Assembly: GCA_019635775.1 (NCBI GenBank)
Contig: JAHBYU010000004.1
Span: 124,001 to 188,000, forward strand
Source: Rhizobiaceae bacterium
GTDB taxonomy: Bacteria > Pseudomonadota > Alphaproteobacteria > Rhizobiales > Rhizobiaceae
DNA: 64,000 nt
Direction of reading: 5' to 3'
Position 1 is the stretch's first letter, and each line of letters starts with the position of its first letter. Positions 9,656 to 18,258 of this stretch are shown piece after piece. The translations under genes and the position numbers were made by a program. A model generated the notes under the pieces. It searched no databases and was not told where the DNA came from. It worked only from the letters and a program-made list of their open reading frames with translations.

Positions 9656-10108
9656 CTATGCCCGGACCCGTCGCCCATCGGAGACGAGAAAGCTCTCCAG
9701 GCCGCCCAGAAGTTCGTCCCAGCCATGGCGGCGACCTTCAACGCCGTCGCTCGGAGGAATGATGCACATCTGCTCGGTGAAGGTGAGACGGGTGCCTCCG
9801 TTGTGATCGGCGAACCGGACGGTCGCGAGAGACACAGTGTGGATTCGCCCGTTCATAGCCATTGAATAGGCCATGACGATCCGCTCGTTCTCGACAATCT
9901 CGAAATAGCGGGTCTCGTTGACGTGTTCGCCCATGTCGTTCTTGAACGAAGTGCCTTCCCGACCACCGACGACGAAATCCATGCTGTGGACTTCGCCGCC
10001 GAACCATTTTGCTTTCTTTATCGGGTTCGACCATGCCGACCAGACGTGTTCCCGGCAGTTGGGGTAAATCCGTTCGATGGTAAAATTTTCGTGCGCGACA
10101 GCGTTCAT
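9656..10108 (-). CDS. SRPBCC/AHSA1-domain protein
   Basis: 150-residue START-like (SRPBCC) protein of the activator-of-Hsp90-ATPase subfamily: FTIERIYPNCREHVWSAWSN at the start, KKAKWFGG, then beta strands and the closing helix GWDELLGGLESFL. These proteins bind hydrophobic ligands; ligand and role here are unknown. It overlaps the upstream ArsR-type regulator by 4 nt (10105-10108), an arrangement seen in many proteobacterial genomes, so the regulator probably controls this gene and itself. A clear intrinsic terminator follows. Confidence 0.88.
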   Translation of the reverse strand: MNAVAHENFTIERIYPNCREHVWSAWSNPIKKAKWFGGEVHSMDFVVGGREGTSFKNDMGEHVNETRYFEIVENERIVMAYSMAMNGRIHTVSLATVRFADHNGGTRLTFTEQMCIIPPSDGVEGRRHGWDELLGGLESFLVSDGRRVRA

Positions 10109-10434
10109 TGCGTATCCCTTTCCAGAAATTTGCCGAGTGCATCGAAACGCCCTTCCCAGATGCTTCGATGCGCAACGATCCAGTCCTCCACCGAACGCAT
10201 CCGCTCTGGCGCCAACTCGACGGTACGGACGCGTCCAAGCTTGCTGGATCGGATCAGCCCCGCCTGCTCAAGCACCTTCAGATGTTTGAGAAAGGTTGGC
10301 CCTGCCATTTCGAAAGGCTCGGCCAATTCGGACACCGACGCCGGGCCTCTCGCCAGCCGGTCAACAACCGCAAAGCGGGTCGGGTCGGAGAGCGCTCCGA
10401 ATATCGTGGACAGGTCGGCCTGATAGGTAGTCAT
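10105..10434 (-). CDS. ArsR-family winged-helix transcriptional regulator
   Basis: 109-residue ArsR-fold repressor. The helix-turn-helix covers about residues 30-65 (ARGPASVSELAEPFEMAGPT, then FLKHLKVLEQAG) followed by the beta wing (RSSKLGRVRTVEL). No metal-binding cysteine pair of the arsenic or cadmium sensors is present (no Cys in the protein), so it is not a classical metalloregulator. It is translationally coupled to the SRPBCC gene. Two copies of TTGGCTATCT lie immediately before the start codon and 51 bp further upstream, fitting autorepression. Confidence 0.9.
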   Translation of the reverse strand: MTTYQADLSTIFGALSDPTRFAVVDRLARGPASVSELAEPFEMAGPTFLKHLKVLEQAGLIRSSKLGRVRTVELAPERMRSVEDWIVAHRSIWEGRFDALGKFLERDTQ

Positions 10435-10495
10435 TTGGCTATCTTATGCGCCGGATCGGACCGCGAGTCAATAACAGGTAGCCGATTGGCTATCT
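10435..10495 (-). promoter_or_regulatory. Candidate ArsR operator: paired TTGGCTATCT repeats
   Basis: TTGGCTATCT occurs at 10435-10444, touching the arsR start codon, and at 10486-10495. The distal copy is half of an inverted repeat TAGCC-N4-GGCTA (10479-10492), the shape expected for a dimeric winged-helix repressor. Both lie where the arsR promoter must be. Confidence 0.6.
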
Positions 10496-10603
10496 ATTAG
10501 CTGCCTGCCGGCTCTGAGAATCCGTGGCAGTGACCCTTTATTATGACATGACCTTGTGCTTTGAGCTTTGTGCAGTGCCAACAACTAAGGAGTGCTGCCC
10601 AAA

Positions 10604-12049
10604 ATGGCGGAACAAAACTGGCCCGTTTACGGAGAGATCACTGGTCCTGTGGTGATGATCGGTTTCGGTTCGATCGGGCGCGGAACGCTTCCGCTTATCG
10701 AGCGCCATTTCAAGTTCGACAAGTCGCGCATGGTCGTGATCGACCCCAACGATGCGGACAAGGCCTTGCTTGACGAGCGGGGCATCACCTTCGTCAAGGA
10801 GGCTGTGACCAAGAAGAACTACAAGAAGCTGCTCAAGCCCTTGTTGAAGAACGGCGGCGGGCAGGCGTTCTGCGTCAATCTCTCGGTCGACACCGGATCG
10901 GTCGATCTGATGCGTTTCTGCCGTGAACTCGGTGCGCTCTACGTCGATACGGTCGTCGAGCCCTGGCTGGGTTTCTATTTCGACGGCGAAAAGGACAACG
11001 CCGATCGGACCAACTATGCCTTGCGCGAGACCCTGCTTGCCGAGAAGCGCAAGCATCCCGGTGGAACGACGGCGGTCTCAACCTGTGGCGCAAATCCCGG
11101 AATGGTCTCGTGGTTCGTCAAGCAGGCGCTCGTCAACCTGGCGACGGATCTCGGGTTCGATTTCGAAGAGCCGGCGCAGGATGATCGCGCCGGCTGGGCG
11201 AAGCTGATGAAGAAGGTGGGCGTCAAGGGCATCCATATTGCCGAACGCGATACGCAGCGCACCAAGAAGCCGAAGCCGCTCAACGTGTTCTGGAATACCT
11301 GGTCGGTGGAGGGATTCATATCGGAAGGCCTGCAGCCGGCGGAACTGGGCTGGGGTACGCACGAAAAATGGATGCCGAAGAATGCGCGGAAGCACAAGGA
11401 AGGGTGCAAGGCGGCGATCTATCTGGAACAGCCCGGCGCCAATACGCGGGTCCGCACATGGTGCCCGACCCCCGGCGCCCAGTACGGCTTCCTTGTAACG
11501 CACAACGAGGCGATTTCGATCTCCGACTTCTTCACGGTGCGCGGCAAGGATGGAAAGGTGAAGTATCGGCCGACATGCCACTACGCATATCATCCGGCCA
11601 ACGACGCGGTCTTGTCGCTGCACGAGATGTTCGGTGCGGGAGGCAAGGCGCAGCCCGTGCACCATGTGCTCAACGAGAATGAGCTGGTCGACGGCGTGGA
11701 CGAGCTTGGCGTGCTTCTCTATGGCCACGACAGGAACGCATACTGGTACGGCTCAAGGCTTTCGCTGGAAGAGGCGCGCAAGCTTGCGCCCTACCAGAAT
11801 GCAACCGGCATGCAGGTCACATCGGCCGTGCTGACCGGAATGGTCTGGGCGCTCGAGAACCCCGAAGCGGGGATCGTGGAAGCGGACGAGATGGATTTCC
11901 GCCGTTGTCTGGAAATCCAGCTTCCCTATCTTGGACCGGTAGAAGGACATTACACCGACTGGACACCGCTTGAGGGGCGCCCGGGTCTTTTCCCCGAGGA
12001 CATCGATGAAGACGATCCCTGGCAGTTTCGCAACGTTTTGGTTCGCTGA
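10604..12049 (+). CDS. hss: Homospermidine synthase
   Basis: NAD-dependent enzyme that makes sym-homospermidine, a main rhizobial polyamine, by aminobutyl transfer from putrescine (or spermidine) to putrescine. 481 residues with an N-terminal Rossmann motif (GFGSIGRGTL, residues 19-28), the family segments VDTVVEPWLGFY and CGANPGMVSWF, and a conserved C-terminal half. AAGGAG at 10588-10593 supports the ATG at 10604. The substrate putrescine would come from the ornithine decarboxylase 32 kb downstream in this window. A terminator hairpin follows the gene, which is probably a single transcription unit. Confidence 0.96.
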   Translation: MAEQNWPVYGEITGPVVMIGFGSIGRGTLPLIERHFKFDKSRMVVIDPNDADKALLDERGITFVKEAVTKKNYKKLLKPLLKNGGGQAFCVNLSVDTGSVDLMRFCRELGALYVDTVVEPWLGFYFDGEKDNADRTNYALRETLLAEKRKHPGGTTAVSTCGANPGMVSWFVKQALVNLATDLGFDFEEPAQDDRAGWAKLMKKVGVKGIHIAERDTQRTKKPKPLNVFWNTWSVEGFISEGLQPAELGWGTHEKWMPKNARKHKEGCKAAIYLEQPGANTRVRTWCPTPGAQYGFLVTHNEAISISDFFTVRGKDGKVKYRPTCHYAYHPANDAVLSLHEMFGAGGKAQPVHHVLNENELVDGVDELGVLLYGHDRNAYWYGSRLSLEEARKLAPYQNATGMQVTSAVLTGMVWALENPEAGIVEADEMDFRRCLEIQLPYLGPVEGHYTDWTPLEGRPGLFPEDIDEDDPWQFRNVLVR

Positions 12050-12075
12050 TCGTTAGACGCCGAGGCTCCGGAAAG

Positions 12076-12113
12076 AAGGCGCGGCCGACAAAGCCGCGCC
12101 TTGATTTCGTTCT
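12076..12113 (+). terminator. Intrinsic terminator after hss
   Basis: A 10-bp GC-rich stem AAGGCGCGGC / GCCGCGCCTT (12076-12085 and 12093-12102) with a 7-nt loop is followed by the T-rich GATTTCGTTCT, 27 nt after the hss stop codon. Confidence 0.75.
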
Positions 12114-12171
12114 CAAATCACGCGATTGAGAAAGCGGGTCGGAAACGATGATTGTTCCCGGAGGGACAAAT

Positions 12172-12552
12172 ATGACGATTGCACGCAACGTGTTCTCGGC
12201 AGGCGCAGTTGTCGGCCTGTCCTTCATTCTTGCCGGTTGCCTTGGCGGAGGCGGCGGCACGGGCGGTGGCACACGGCCAGCGCCTTCCGGTGTCGAGGGC
12301 ACCTGGATCGACGCCCAGGGGACGGGACTTTCGACCATTTCGGGCGGCACTTTCAGCACCGTTGCCACTGATACCGGCCAGAAGCTTGCCGAGGGCAGCT
12401 ATCTGCTCAGCTCTCCGACATCGGTGCAGATCACTGGCACGTCCTTGATCCGGCAGGCTCCGATCTCCTTCAATTGCTTGCTGGTTTCGGGCAACCAGTT
12501 GAACTGCACCAGCTCTGCAGGCCAACAATTCGTCCTGACGCGCCGCGCATAA
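12172..12552 (+). CDS. omp10: Omp10-family outer-membrane lipoprotein
   Basis: 126-residue lipoprotein. A signal peptide ends in the lipobox ILAGC, with Cys23 the lipidated residue, followed by a Gly-rich linker. The mature part (GVEGTWIDAQG, LAEGSYLLSSPTSVQI, LNCTSSAGQQFVLTRR) closely resembles Brucella Omp10 as I remember it (GIEGSWVDPNG, KLAEGNYLYLSP, LNCTSSAGSRFSLTRR). Two internal cysteines probably form a disulphide. The function of Omp10 is not settled; in Brucella it is a surface-exposed antigen. The chosen start has GGAGGG nearby; an ATG at 12148 precedes that site and is not used. Confidence 0.85.
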   Translation: MTIARNVFSAGAVVGLSFILAGCLGGGGGTGGGTRPAPSGVEGTWIDAQGTGLSTISGGTFSTVATDTGQKLAEGSYLLSSPTSVQITGTSLIRQAPISFNCLLVSGNQLNCTSSAGQQFVLTRRA

Positions 12553-12766
12553 CGCCGGACACCTGACACCAGATAGCTGCCAGACCGCTCCGTGCGAGCG
12601 ATCGGGCAAGAAGCGTCCGATCCGGGCGCGCGAACGCTTACGGGATGCGCTGTTTTCGCTTGCAAGTGTCAATATCGGGTGTGAACATCGGCTGCCGCTT
12701 GGCCCTGGTGGGCCGCAGACGGGTACTGGAAAAATCATCAGGATTGCACTTTTCGGGAGACGTCAG

Positions 12767-14686
12767 ATGAGAAAATTTGCCGCTGTTGCAGCGCTTTCGG
12801 CCTCGGCGCTTGGTCTGTCGGCCGGTGTGTCCTTTGCCGACTACACTCTGACCATTCTCCACATAAACGACTGGCATAGCCGCATCGAATCCAACAACAA
12901 GTACGAATCGACATGCTCGGTTGAGGAAGAGGGCAAGGGCGAGTGCTTCGGCGGCGCCGCGCGCCTCGTGACGGCTGTCACCGACCGACGAAAGGCTCTG
13001 GAGGGCCAGAACGTTCTTTTGCTCAACGGCGGCGACAATTTTCAGGGATCGCTCTTCTATACGACCTACAAAGGCAAGGCGGAGGCCGAATTCCTGAACC
13101 AGATGAGATTCGACGCCATGACTGTCGGCAACCATGAGTTCGACGATGGCGAGGAAGCGCTGGTTCCGTTCCTTGAGGAAATCACCTTTCCCGTCCTGTC
13201 GGCCAATGTGCATCCTGACGCGCAATCCAAGGTGGGAGATCGCATCAAGCCTTCGATCGTTCTTGATATCGGCGGACAGAAGATCGGCATCATCGGCGCG
13301 GTGACGACCGATACGCCCGAGATTGCTTCGCCCGGACCGAACATTGCGATCGAAGACGACATCAAGACCATTACGGCCGAGGTCGAGAAACTTAAGGCGG
13401 ATGGCGTCAACAAGATCGTCGCACTGACACATGTCGGCTATCCGCGCGACAAGGAAATGATCGCCAAGATACCCGGCGTCGATGTCGTGGTGGGCGGACA
13501 TTCGCATTCACTGCTGTCGAACACCGACGAAAAGGCCGAAGGCCCGTATCCGACGATGATCGACAATCCTGATGGTTACAAGGTGCCGGTGACCCAGGCT
13601 GCTTCCTACTCCAAGTATCTCGGAGAATTCACCGTGACCTTCGACGACAATGGTGTCGTCAGGGAAGCAAAGGGCGACCCGATCCTGCTGGACAATTCGA
13701 TTGCGCCTGATGCCGCAGTTCTCGCCCGGGTGAAGGAACTGGCCGGACCGATCGAGGAACTCAAGGCAAAAGAGGTCGCCGAGACCACTGCGCCGATTGA
13801 CGGCAGCAGGGAAAATTGCCGCGCGCGTGAATGCGAAATGGGCAACCTTGTCGCGGACGCCATACTCGACCGCGTGAAAGGGCAGGGCGTGACAATCGCT
13901 TTCCAGAACGGCGGTGGGCTGCGCGCATCGATCGACCAGGGGGTTGTCACCATGGGCGAGGTGCTGACAGTGCTGCCCTTTCAGAATACGCTCGCCACCT
14001 TCCAGCTCAGCGGCAAGGATGTGTTGGCGGCGCTGGAAAACGGCGCGAGCCAGCTTGAGGAAGGCGGCGGGCGCTTCACCCAGGTGGCTGGCCTGAAGTA
14101 TTCGTTCGACGGCTCTGCACCGGTCGGAAACCGCATCAAATCCGTGGAGGTGATGGAAAACGGCGCATGGGTGCCGCTTGATCCTGAAAAGACCTATCTC
14201 GCCGCAACGAACAATTTCATGCGCAAGGGCGGTGACGGGTACAAGGTGTTCGCGGACAACGCCCAGAACGCGTATGACTACGGCCCGGGCCTCGAGCAGG
14301 TTGTTGCCGACTACCTGTCCGCCAACCGGCCATACACTCCGAAACTCGATGGACGGATCGTCGCACTCGCCGCGACTGCCCCCGACGAGCCGGAGGTTGC
14401 CGCAACGCCGCCTGCAGCGGCCGAGCCCGTCCTGCCAGCGCCTCCTCCCGGTTCGGCGGACATAGCAGCCACGCCACCCACCATCGATGTCATGCCGGAG
14501 CCTGCCGACCGGGCAGAGCCGGTCGAGAACACGCATACGGTGGCTGCCGGAGATACGCTTTGGGACATCGCCCAGAAAGTCTATGGCGACGGCGCCAAAT
14601 GGAAGCTGATCGCGGAGGCCAACCCGGACGTGAAAGCGGGCAAGCTCGTGGTTGGTTCGTCATTGAAAATTCCGCCAGCCGGCTGA
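12767..14686 (+). CDS. Secreted 5'-nucleotidase/UDP-sugar hydrolase with C-terminal LysM domain
   Basis: UshA-type periplasmic enzyme that dephosphorylates nucleotides, and in some members splits UDP-sugars, for scavenging. Signal peptide 1-24, metallophosphoesterase domain about 26-300 (ILHINDWHSRIE, NGGDNFQGS, GNHEFDDG near 121, VGGHSHS), substrate-binding 5_nucleotid_C domain about 340-520, a Pro/Ala-rich linker about 530-585, then one LysM module (HTVAAGDTLWDIAQKVYGDG, from residue 588). LysM binds peptidoglycan, so the enzyme is probably held in the wall layer. Two cysteines early in the mature part (CSVEEEGKGEC) may form a disulphide. A strong terminator follows. Confidence 0.92.
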   Translation: MRKFAAVAALSASALGLSAGVSFADYTLTILHINDWHSRIESNNKYESTCSVEEEGKGECFGGAARLVTAVTDRRKALEGQNVLLLNGGDNFQGSLFYTTYKGKAEAEFLNQMRFDAMTVGNHEFDDGEEALVPFLEEITFPVLSANVHPDAQSKVGDRIKPSIVLDIGGQKIGIIGAVTTDTPEIASPGPNIAIEDDIKTITAEVEKLKADGVNKIVALTHVGYPRDKEMIAKIPGVDVVVGGHSHSLLSNTDEKAEGPYPTMIDNPDGYKVPVTQAASYSKYLGEFTVTFDDNGVVREAKGDPILLDNSIAPDAAVLARVKELAGPIEELKAKEVAETTAPIDGSRENCRARECEMGNLVADAILDRVKGQGVTIAFQNGGGLRASIDQGVVTMGEVLTVLPFQNTLATFQLSGKDVLAALENGASQLEEGGGRFTQVAGLKYSFDGSAPVGNRIKSVEVMENGAWVPLDPEKTYLAATNNFMRKGGDGYKVFADNAQNAYDYGPGLEQVVADYLSANRPYTPKLDGRIVALAATAPDEPEVAATPPAAAEPVLPAPPPGSADIAATPPTIDVMPEPADRAEPVENTHTVAAGDTLWDIAQKVYGDGAKWKLIAEANPDVKAGKLVVGSSLKIPPAG

Positions 14687-14709
14687 TCTCCGTTCGCGGA
14701 ATGCGCCCG

Positions 14710-14740
14710 AGGCCCGTTCGTTAAGCCGAACGGGCCTTTG
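14710..14740 (+). terminator. Intrinsic terminator after the nucleotidase gene
   Basis: An 11-bp stem AGGCCCGTTCG / CGAACGGGCCT (14710-14720 and 14727-14737) with a 6-nt loop is followed by TTTGCG, 24 nt after the stop codon. The T-run is short but the stem is very stable. Confidence 0.75.
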
Positions 14741-14864
14741 CGTATGTGCTTCCTTGCCTGTAAGGCTTCAACTTCAGGGAATATTAGCCAGCGAGGGTGC
14801 GGCCAGAGGCAGCATTGAAACTGCTGCCCGCTTCACTATTTTCGCCACGGCGAGAGAGAACGGA

Positions 14865-15908
14865 ATGAATACCGACACCCAAAAGGCATCGATGCTCCCG
14901 GCCGGCCATCCGCCGATAAAGCCGCGCCGGACCGGCGTACTCCTAGTCAATCTCGGTACGCCTGATGGCACCGACTACAAATCAATGTGGCGATACCTGC
15001 GCGAATTCCTGTCTGATCCGCGCGTGATCGAACTCAACAAGGCGATCTGGTACCCGATCCTCTACGGCATCGTTCTGACGACGCGGCCGAGCAAATCCGG
15101 TGCGAACTATCGGAAGATCTGGAACACCGAGAAGGACGAGTCTCCCCTGCGCACCTACACGCGCAGCCAGGCCGAGAAACTGGCGGCGGCACTGGCGGAC
15201 CTGCCTGACGTTCGCGTGGAATGGGGCATGCGTTACGGAAACCCCTCCACCCGTAGCGCGGTGCAGAGCCTCTACGACCAAGGCTGCGATCGCATCCTGA
15301 CCTTTCCGCTTTACCCGCAATACTCGGCCACCACCACTGCTACGGCGAACGACCAGCTTTTCCGAGCGCTTATGAAGATGCGGCATGCGCCTGCGGTTCG
15401 ATCAGTGCCGCCATATTATGACGAGCCGGTCTATGTCGATGCGCTGGCGCGCTCGATCGAGGCGAGCCTTGCCAAGCTGGATTTCGAGCCAGAGGTCGTA
15501 ATTGCCTCCTACCACGGCATACCGAAACCCTACTTCGAAAAGGGCGACCCCTATCATTGCCATTGCCAGAAGACGACGCGACTGCTGCGCGAGAAGCTGG
15601 GATGGGATAGCAAGAAGCTCATCACCACGTTCCAGTCGCGCTTCGGGGCGCAGGAATGGCTGCAGCCCTATACCGACAAGACGGTCGAAAAGCTGGCGCA
15701 TGAGGGAGTCAAGTCGATTGCCATCGTCAATCCCGGCTTTTCCGTCGATTGCATCGAAACGCTGGACGAAATCGGCCGCGAGGTGCGTGACGAGTTCCTG
15801 CACGCGGGCGGCGAGAAGTTCGCGCATATCCCCTGTCTCAACGACAGCGCCGAAGGCATGGATGTGATCGAGGCGTTGGTGCGCCGCGAGTTGCAGGGCT
15901 GGGTCTGA
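14865..15908 (+). CDS. hemH: Ferrochelatase
   Basis: Inserts ferrous iron into protoporphyrin IX, the last step of haem synthesis, at the inner face of the cytoplasmic membrane. 347 residues from the chosen ATG. Signatures are GVLLVNLGTPDG near the N-terminus, SASYHGIP-type ASYHGIPKPYFEKGDPYHCHC with the metal/porphyrin histidine, and the closing NPGFSVDCIETLDEI. An in-frame ATG at 14754 would add 37 unrelated residues, so the later start is preferred. No Fur or Irr box was recognised in the 120 bp upstream. The next gene starts 51 nt after the stop, across a hairpin. Confidence 0.95.
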   Translation: MNTDTQKASMLPAGHPPIKPRRTGVLLVNLGTPDGTDYKSMWRYLREFLSDPRVIELNKAIWYPILYGIVLTTRPSKSGANYRKIWNTEKDESPLRTYTRSQAEKLAAALADLPDVRVEWGMRYGNPSTRSAVQSLYDQGCDRILTFPLYPQYSATTTATANDQLFRALMKMRHAPAVRSVPPYYDEPVYVDALARSIEASLAKLDFEPEVVIASYHGIPKPYFEKGDPYHCHCQKTTRLLREKLGWDSKKLITTFQSRFGAQEWLQPYTDKTVEKLAHEGVKSIAIVNPGFSVDCIETLDEIGREVRDEFLHAGGEKFAHIPCLNDSAEGMDVIEALVRRELQGWV

Positions 15909-15920
15909 GCGGAACCGCCG

Positions 15921-15950
15921 CCCTCCCACCGCGTTGAGCGCGGCGGAGGG
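15921..15950 (+). promoter_or_regulatory. Hairpin enclosing the ribosome-binding site of the FAD oxidoreductase gene
   Basis: CCCTCC (15921-15926) pairs with GGAGGG (15945-15950) and CCGCG (15929-15933) with CGCGG (15939-15943), leaving a small internal loop. GGAGGG is the only good Shine-Dalgarno for the ATG at 15959, eight bases away, so the structure could hide it. It could also act as a weak terminator after hemH. Confidence 0.5.
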
Positions 15951-15958
15951 AAGATTTC

Positions 15959-17194
15959 ATGCGTCGCAAACTAGACCTGCGAACCGGCCGTCCTGTCTGG
16001 TTCGCCTATCGTGCGCCATCGGTTACCCCTGAACGGCTGGACCGCGACATCAGGACCGATGTTGCGGTGATCGGCATGGGCATCAGCGGAGCGATGATGG
16101 CCGAGGCGCTTACCGCTGCCGGCCTGGACGTCGTCTGCCTTGACCGGAGAGGCCCAATGAGAGGGTCGACTCCGGCGACGACTGCGCTGGTCCAGTTCGA
16201 GATCGATCAGCCTTTGACAAGACTGTCGCGCATGATCGGGCGAACCCAGGCGGAGCGCGCCTGGCGACGCTCCCGACTCGCAGTCGAGAGCCTTTTTGCC
16301 TGTGTCGCCGAACTCGGTATCGAATGCAGGATCGAGCGTCGCAACTCCCTCTATCTGGCCGGCGACGAACTTGGTGCAAGCGATCTAGCCATGGAGGCGG
16401 CGGCCCGGCGCGCGGCTGGAATATCGGCCCATTACCTGACACGACAGGATCTGGCAGACAGGTACGGCATCGAACGGGACGGCGCGATCCTCAGTCACGG
16501 CAACATTGCACTCGATCCCAGAATGCTCACAGCCGGACTACTCAGGAAGGCGGCCGAACGCGGCGCCCGGTTCTTCGCGCCAACCGAGGCGACAAGGATC
16601 GCCGGCAGCCGGGAAGAAATCAGCATTGAAACGAAAGAGGGGCCGACGATAACCGCGCGCCATGCCGTGCTGGCAACCGGCTACGAGTTGATGGATATCG
16701 TTCCGGCCACGGAACACAGCATCATCTCGACATGGGCCATCGCCACAAGGCCCCAGCCGCAAAAGATATGGCCCGAGGAGGCGTTCATCTGGGAGGCGTC
16801 CGATCCCTATCTGTACATGCGCAGCACGAGCGATGGCCGCGTCATCTGCGGTGGCGAGGACGAGGACTTCGAGGATGAGGACAAGCGGGACGCCTTGATC
16901 GACAGGAAATCATCAAGGCTGGCCGAGAAACTGTCTCGCCTTTTTCCCAAGCTCGACACGACGCCGGAATTTGCCTGGGCAGGCTCCTTCGGCACGACAT
17001 CCACGGGCCTGCCCCATATCGGCACCGTCCCCTATCATCCCAGGATTCATGTCGTCATGGGGTATGGCGGTAACGGGATAACCTACTCCCGGATCGCTTC
17101 CGAGATCGTTGCGTCGGCGCTCTCCGGCAATGCCGACAGCGATGCAGACCTCTACGCGCTCGCCCCAAGGGCGAAGAAATCCAAGAAACCCTAA
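15959..17194 (+). CDS. FAD-dependent oxidoreductase, D-amino-acid/glycine oxidase (DAO) family
   Basis: 411-residue flavoprotein of the DAO superfamily. The FAD-binding Rossmann motif VIGMGISGAMMAEAL sits at about residues 37-51, preceded by an N-terminal extension (VWFAYRAPS) common to membrane-less relatives. Later blocks ARHAVLATGYE and the C-terminal GYGGNGITYSRIA match FAD contacts. The protein lacks a signal peptide. The amine substrate cannot be read from the sequence; neighbours (hemH, SPFH protein) give no hint. Translation may be controlled by the hairpin that covers its ribosome-binding site. Confidence 0.85.
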   Translation: MRRKLDLRTGRPVWFAYRAPSVTPERLDRDIRTDVAVIGMGISGAMMAEALTAAGLDVVCLDRRGPMRGSTPATTALVQFEIDQPLTRLSRMIGRTQAERAWRRSRLAVESLFACVAELGIECRIERRNSLYLAGDELGASDLAMEAAARRAAGISAHYLTRQDLADRYGIERDGAILSHGNIALDPRMLTAGLLRKAAERGARFFAPTEATRIAGSREEISIETKEGPTITARHAVLATGYELMDIVPATEHSIISTWAIATRPQPQKIWPEEAFIWEASDPYLYMRSTSDGRVICGGEDEDFEDEDKRDALIDRKSSRLAEKLSRLFPKLDTTPEFAWAGSFGTTSTGLPHIGTVPYHPRIHVVMGYGGNGITYSRIASEIVASALSGNADSDADLYALAPRAKKSKKP

Positions 17195-17292
17195 AGCCGG
17201 TCGATAACCAATCCGCCACAGTATGATTGTATAGCCGTAATCATGTCATAAATGATTCTGGCGGCTATGGCCGTTCCAATGGGGGTAAGCAA

Positions 17293-18249
17293 ATGTTCTC
17301 AGGCTTCGACATCGTCATACCGGTGCTTGTCATTCTGGTTTTGCTGGTTCTGTTCGCCGGCATCAAAACAGTTCCGCAGGGCTACAACTACACCGTCGAA
17401 CGATTTGGCCGATATACCCGAACGCTTACGCCCGGCCTCAACATCATCATTCCTTTCATCGACCGCCTTGGCGCCAAGATGAACATGATGGAACAGGTCC
17501 TCGAAGTGCCCACGCAGGAAGTGATCACCAAGGACAACGCCATCGTTTCAGTCGATGGCGTATCGTTCTTCCAGGTGCTGAATGCCCCGCAGGCCGCGTA
17601 TCAGGTATCGGGTCTGCAGAACGCCATCCTCAATCTAACCATGACGAATATCCGTTCCGTCATGGGCTCGATGGACCTCGACGAACTGTTGTCAAACCGC
17701 GATGCCATCAACGAGCGGCTGCTCAGAATCGTCGACGAGGCCGCGCATCCGTGGGGCATCAAGATGACGCGCGTCGAGATCAAGGACATCAACCCGCCGC
17801 AGAACCTTGTCGAATCCATGGCCCGGCAGATGATGGCGGAACGCGACAAGCGTGCGCAGATCCTCGCCGCGGAGGGCCTGAAGGCAGCGCAGGTTCTCGA
17901 AGCCGAGGGGCGCCGTGAGGCAGCGTTCCGCGACGCTGAGGCACGCGAGCGCGCCGCCGAAGCCGAGGCACGGGCAACCCAGATGGTCTCCGAGGCCATC
18001 TCGAAGGGCGACGTCCAGGCGATCAACTATTTCGTGGCCCAGAAATACACCGAAGCGCTGGCGCAGATCGCCTCCGCCAGCAACAGCAAGATCATCATGA
18101 TGCCACTGGAGGCGTCTTCGCTTGTCGGTTCGCTTGGTGGGATCGGTGCGATCGCCAAGGAGGTTTTCGGCGACGGCCCGTCGGGTGGCCAGCGCGGCGG
18201 ACGGACCGCGCCGCGTCCTCCATTCGTTCGACCCGAAGACAACCAGTAG
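17293..18249 (+). CDS. SPFH/Band 7 membrane protein (stomatin/QmcA type)
   Basis: 318-residue membrane-anchored SPFH protein that would form flotillin-like assemblies and work with an NfeD partner. An N-terminal transmembrane segment (about residues 6-28) is followed by the band-7 domain ([20 protein letters not shown]), then an alanine/glutamate/arginine-rich coiled coil (about 185-250) and a basic Pro/Gly tail. The start at MFSGFD gives the usual short cytoplasmic or periplasmic N-terminus. An ATG-less extension upstream is not family-like. nfeD follows 9 nt later, the classic pair. Confidence 0.92.
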   Translation: MFSGFDIVIPVLVILVLLVLFAGIKTVPQGYNYTVERFGRYTRTLTPGLNIIIPFIDRLGAKMNMMEQVLEVPTQEVITKDNAIVSVDGVSFFQVLNAPQAAYQVSGLQNAILNLTMTNIRSVMGSMDLDELLSNRDAINERLLRIVDEAAHPWGIKMTRVEIKDINPPQNLVESMARQMMAERDKRAQILAAEGLKAAQVLEAEGRREAAFRDAEARERAAEAEARATQMVSEAISKGDVQAINYFVAQKYTEALAQIASASNSKIIMMPLEASSLVGSLGGIGAIAKEVFGDGPSGGQRGGRTAPRPPFVRPEDNQ

Positions 18250-18258
18250 GCCACGGCC

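Noticed and set aside
8285-9865. 526-codon open frame opposite ilvD
   Set aside because: It is antisense to a complete, conserved gene; the translation is rich in Arg, His and Gly with no domain, the usual mirror of GC-rich third positions.
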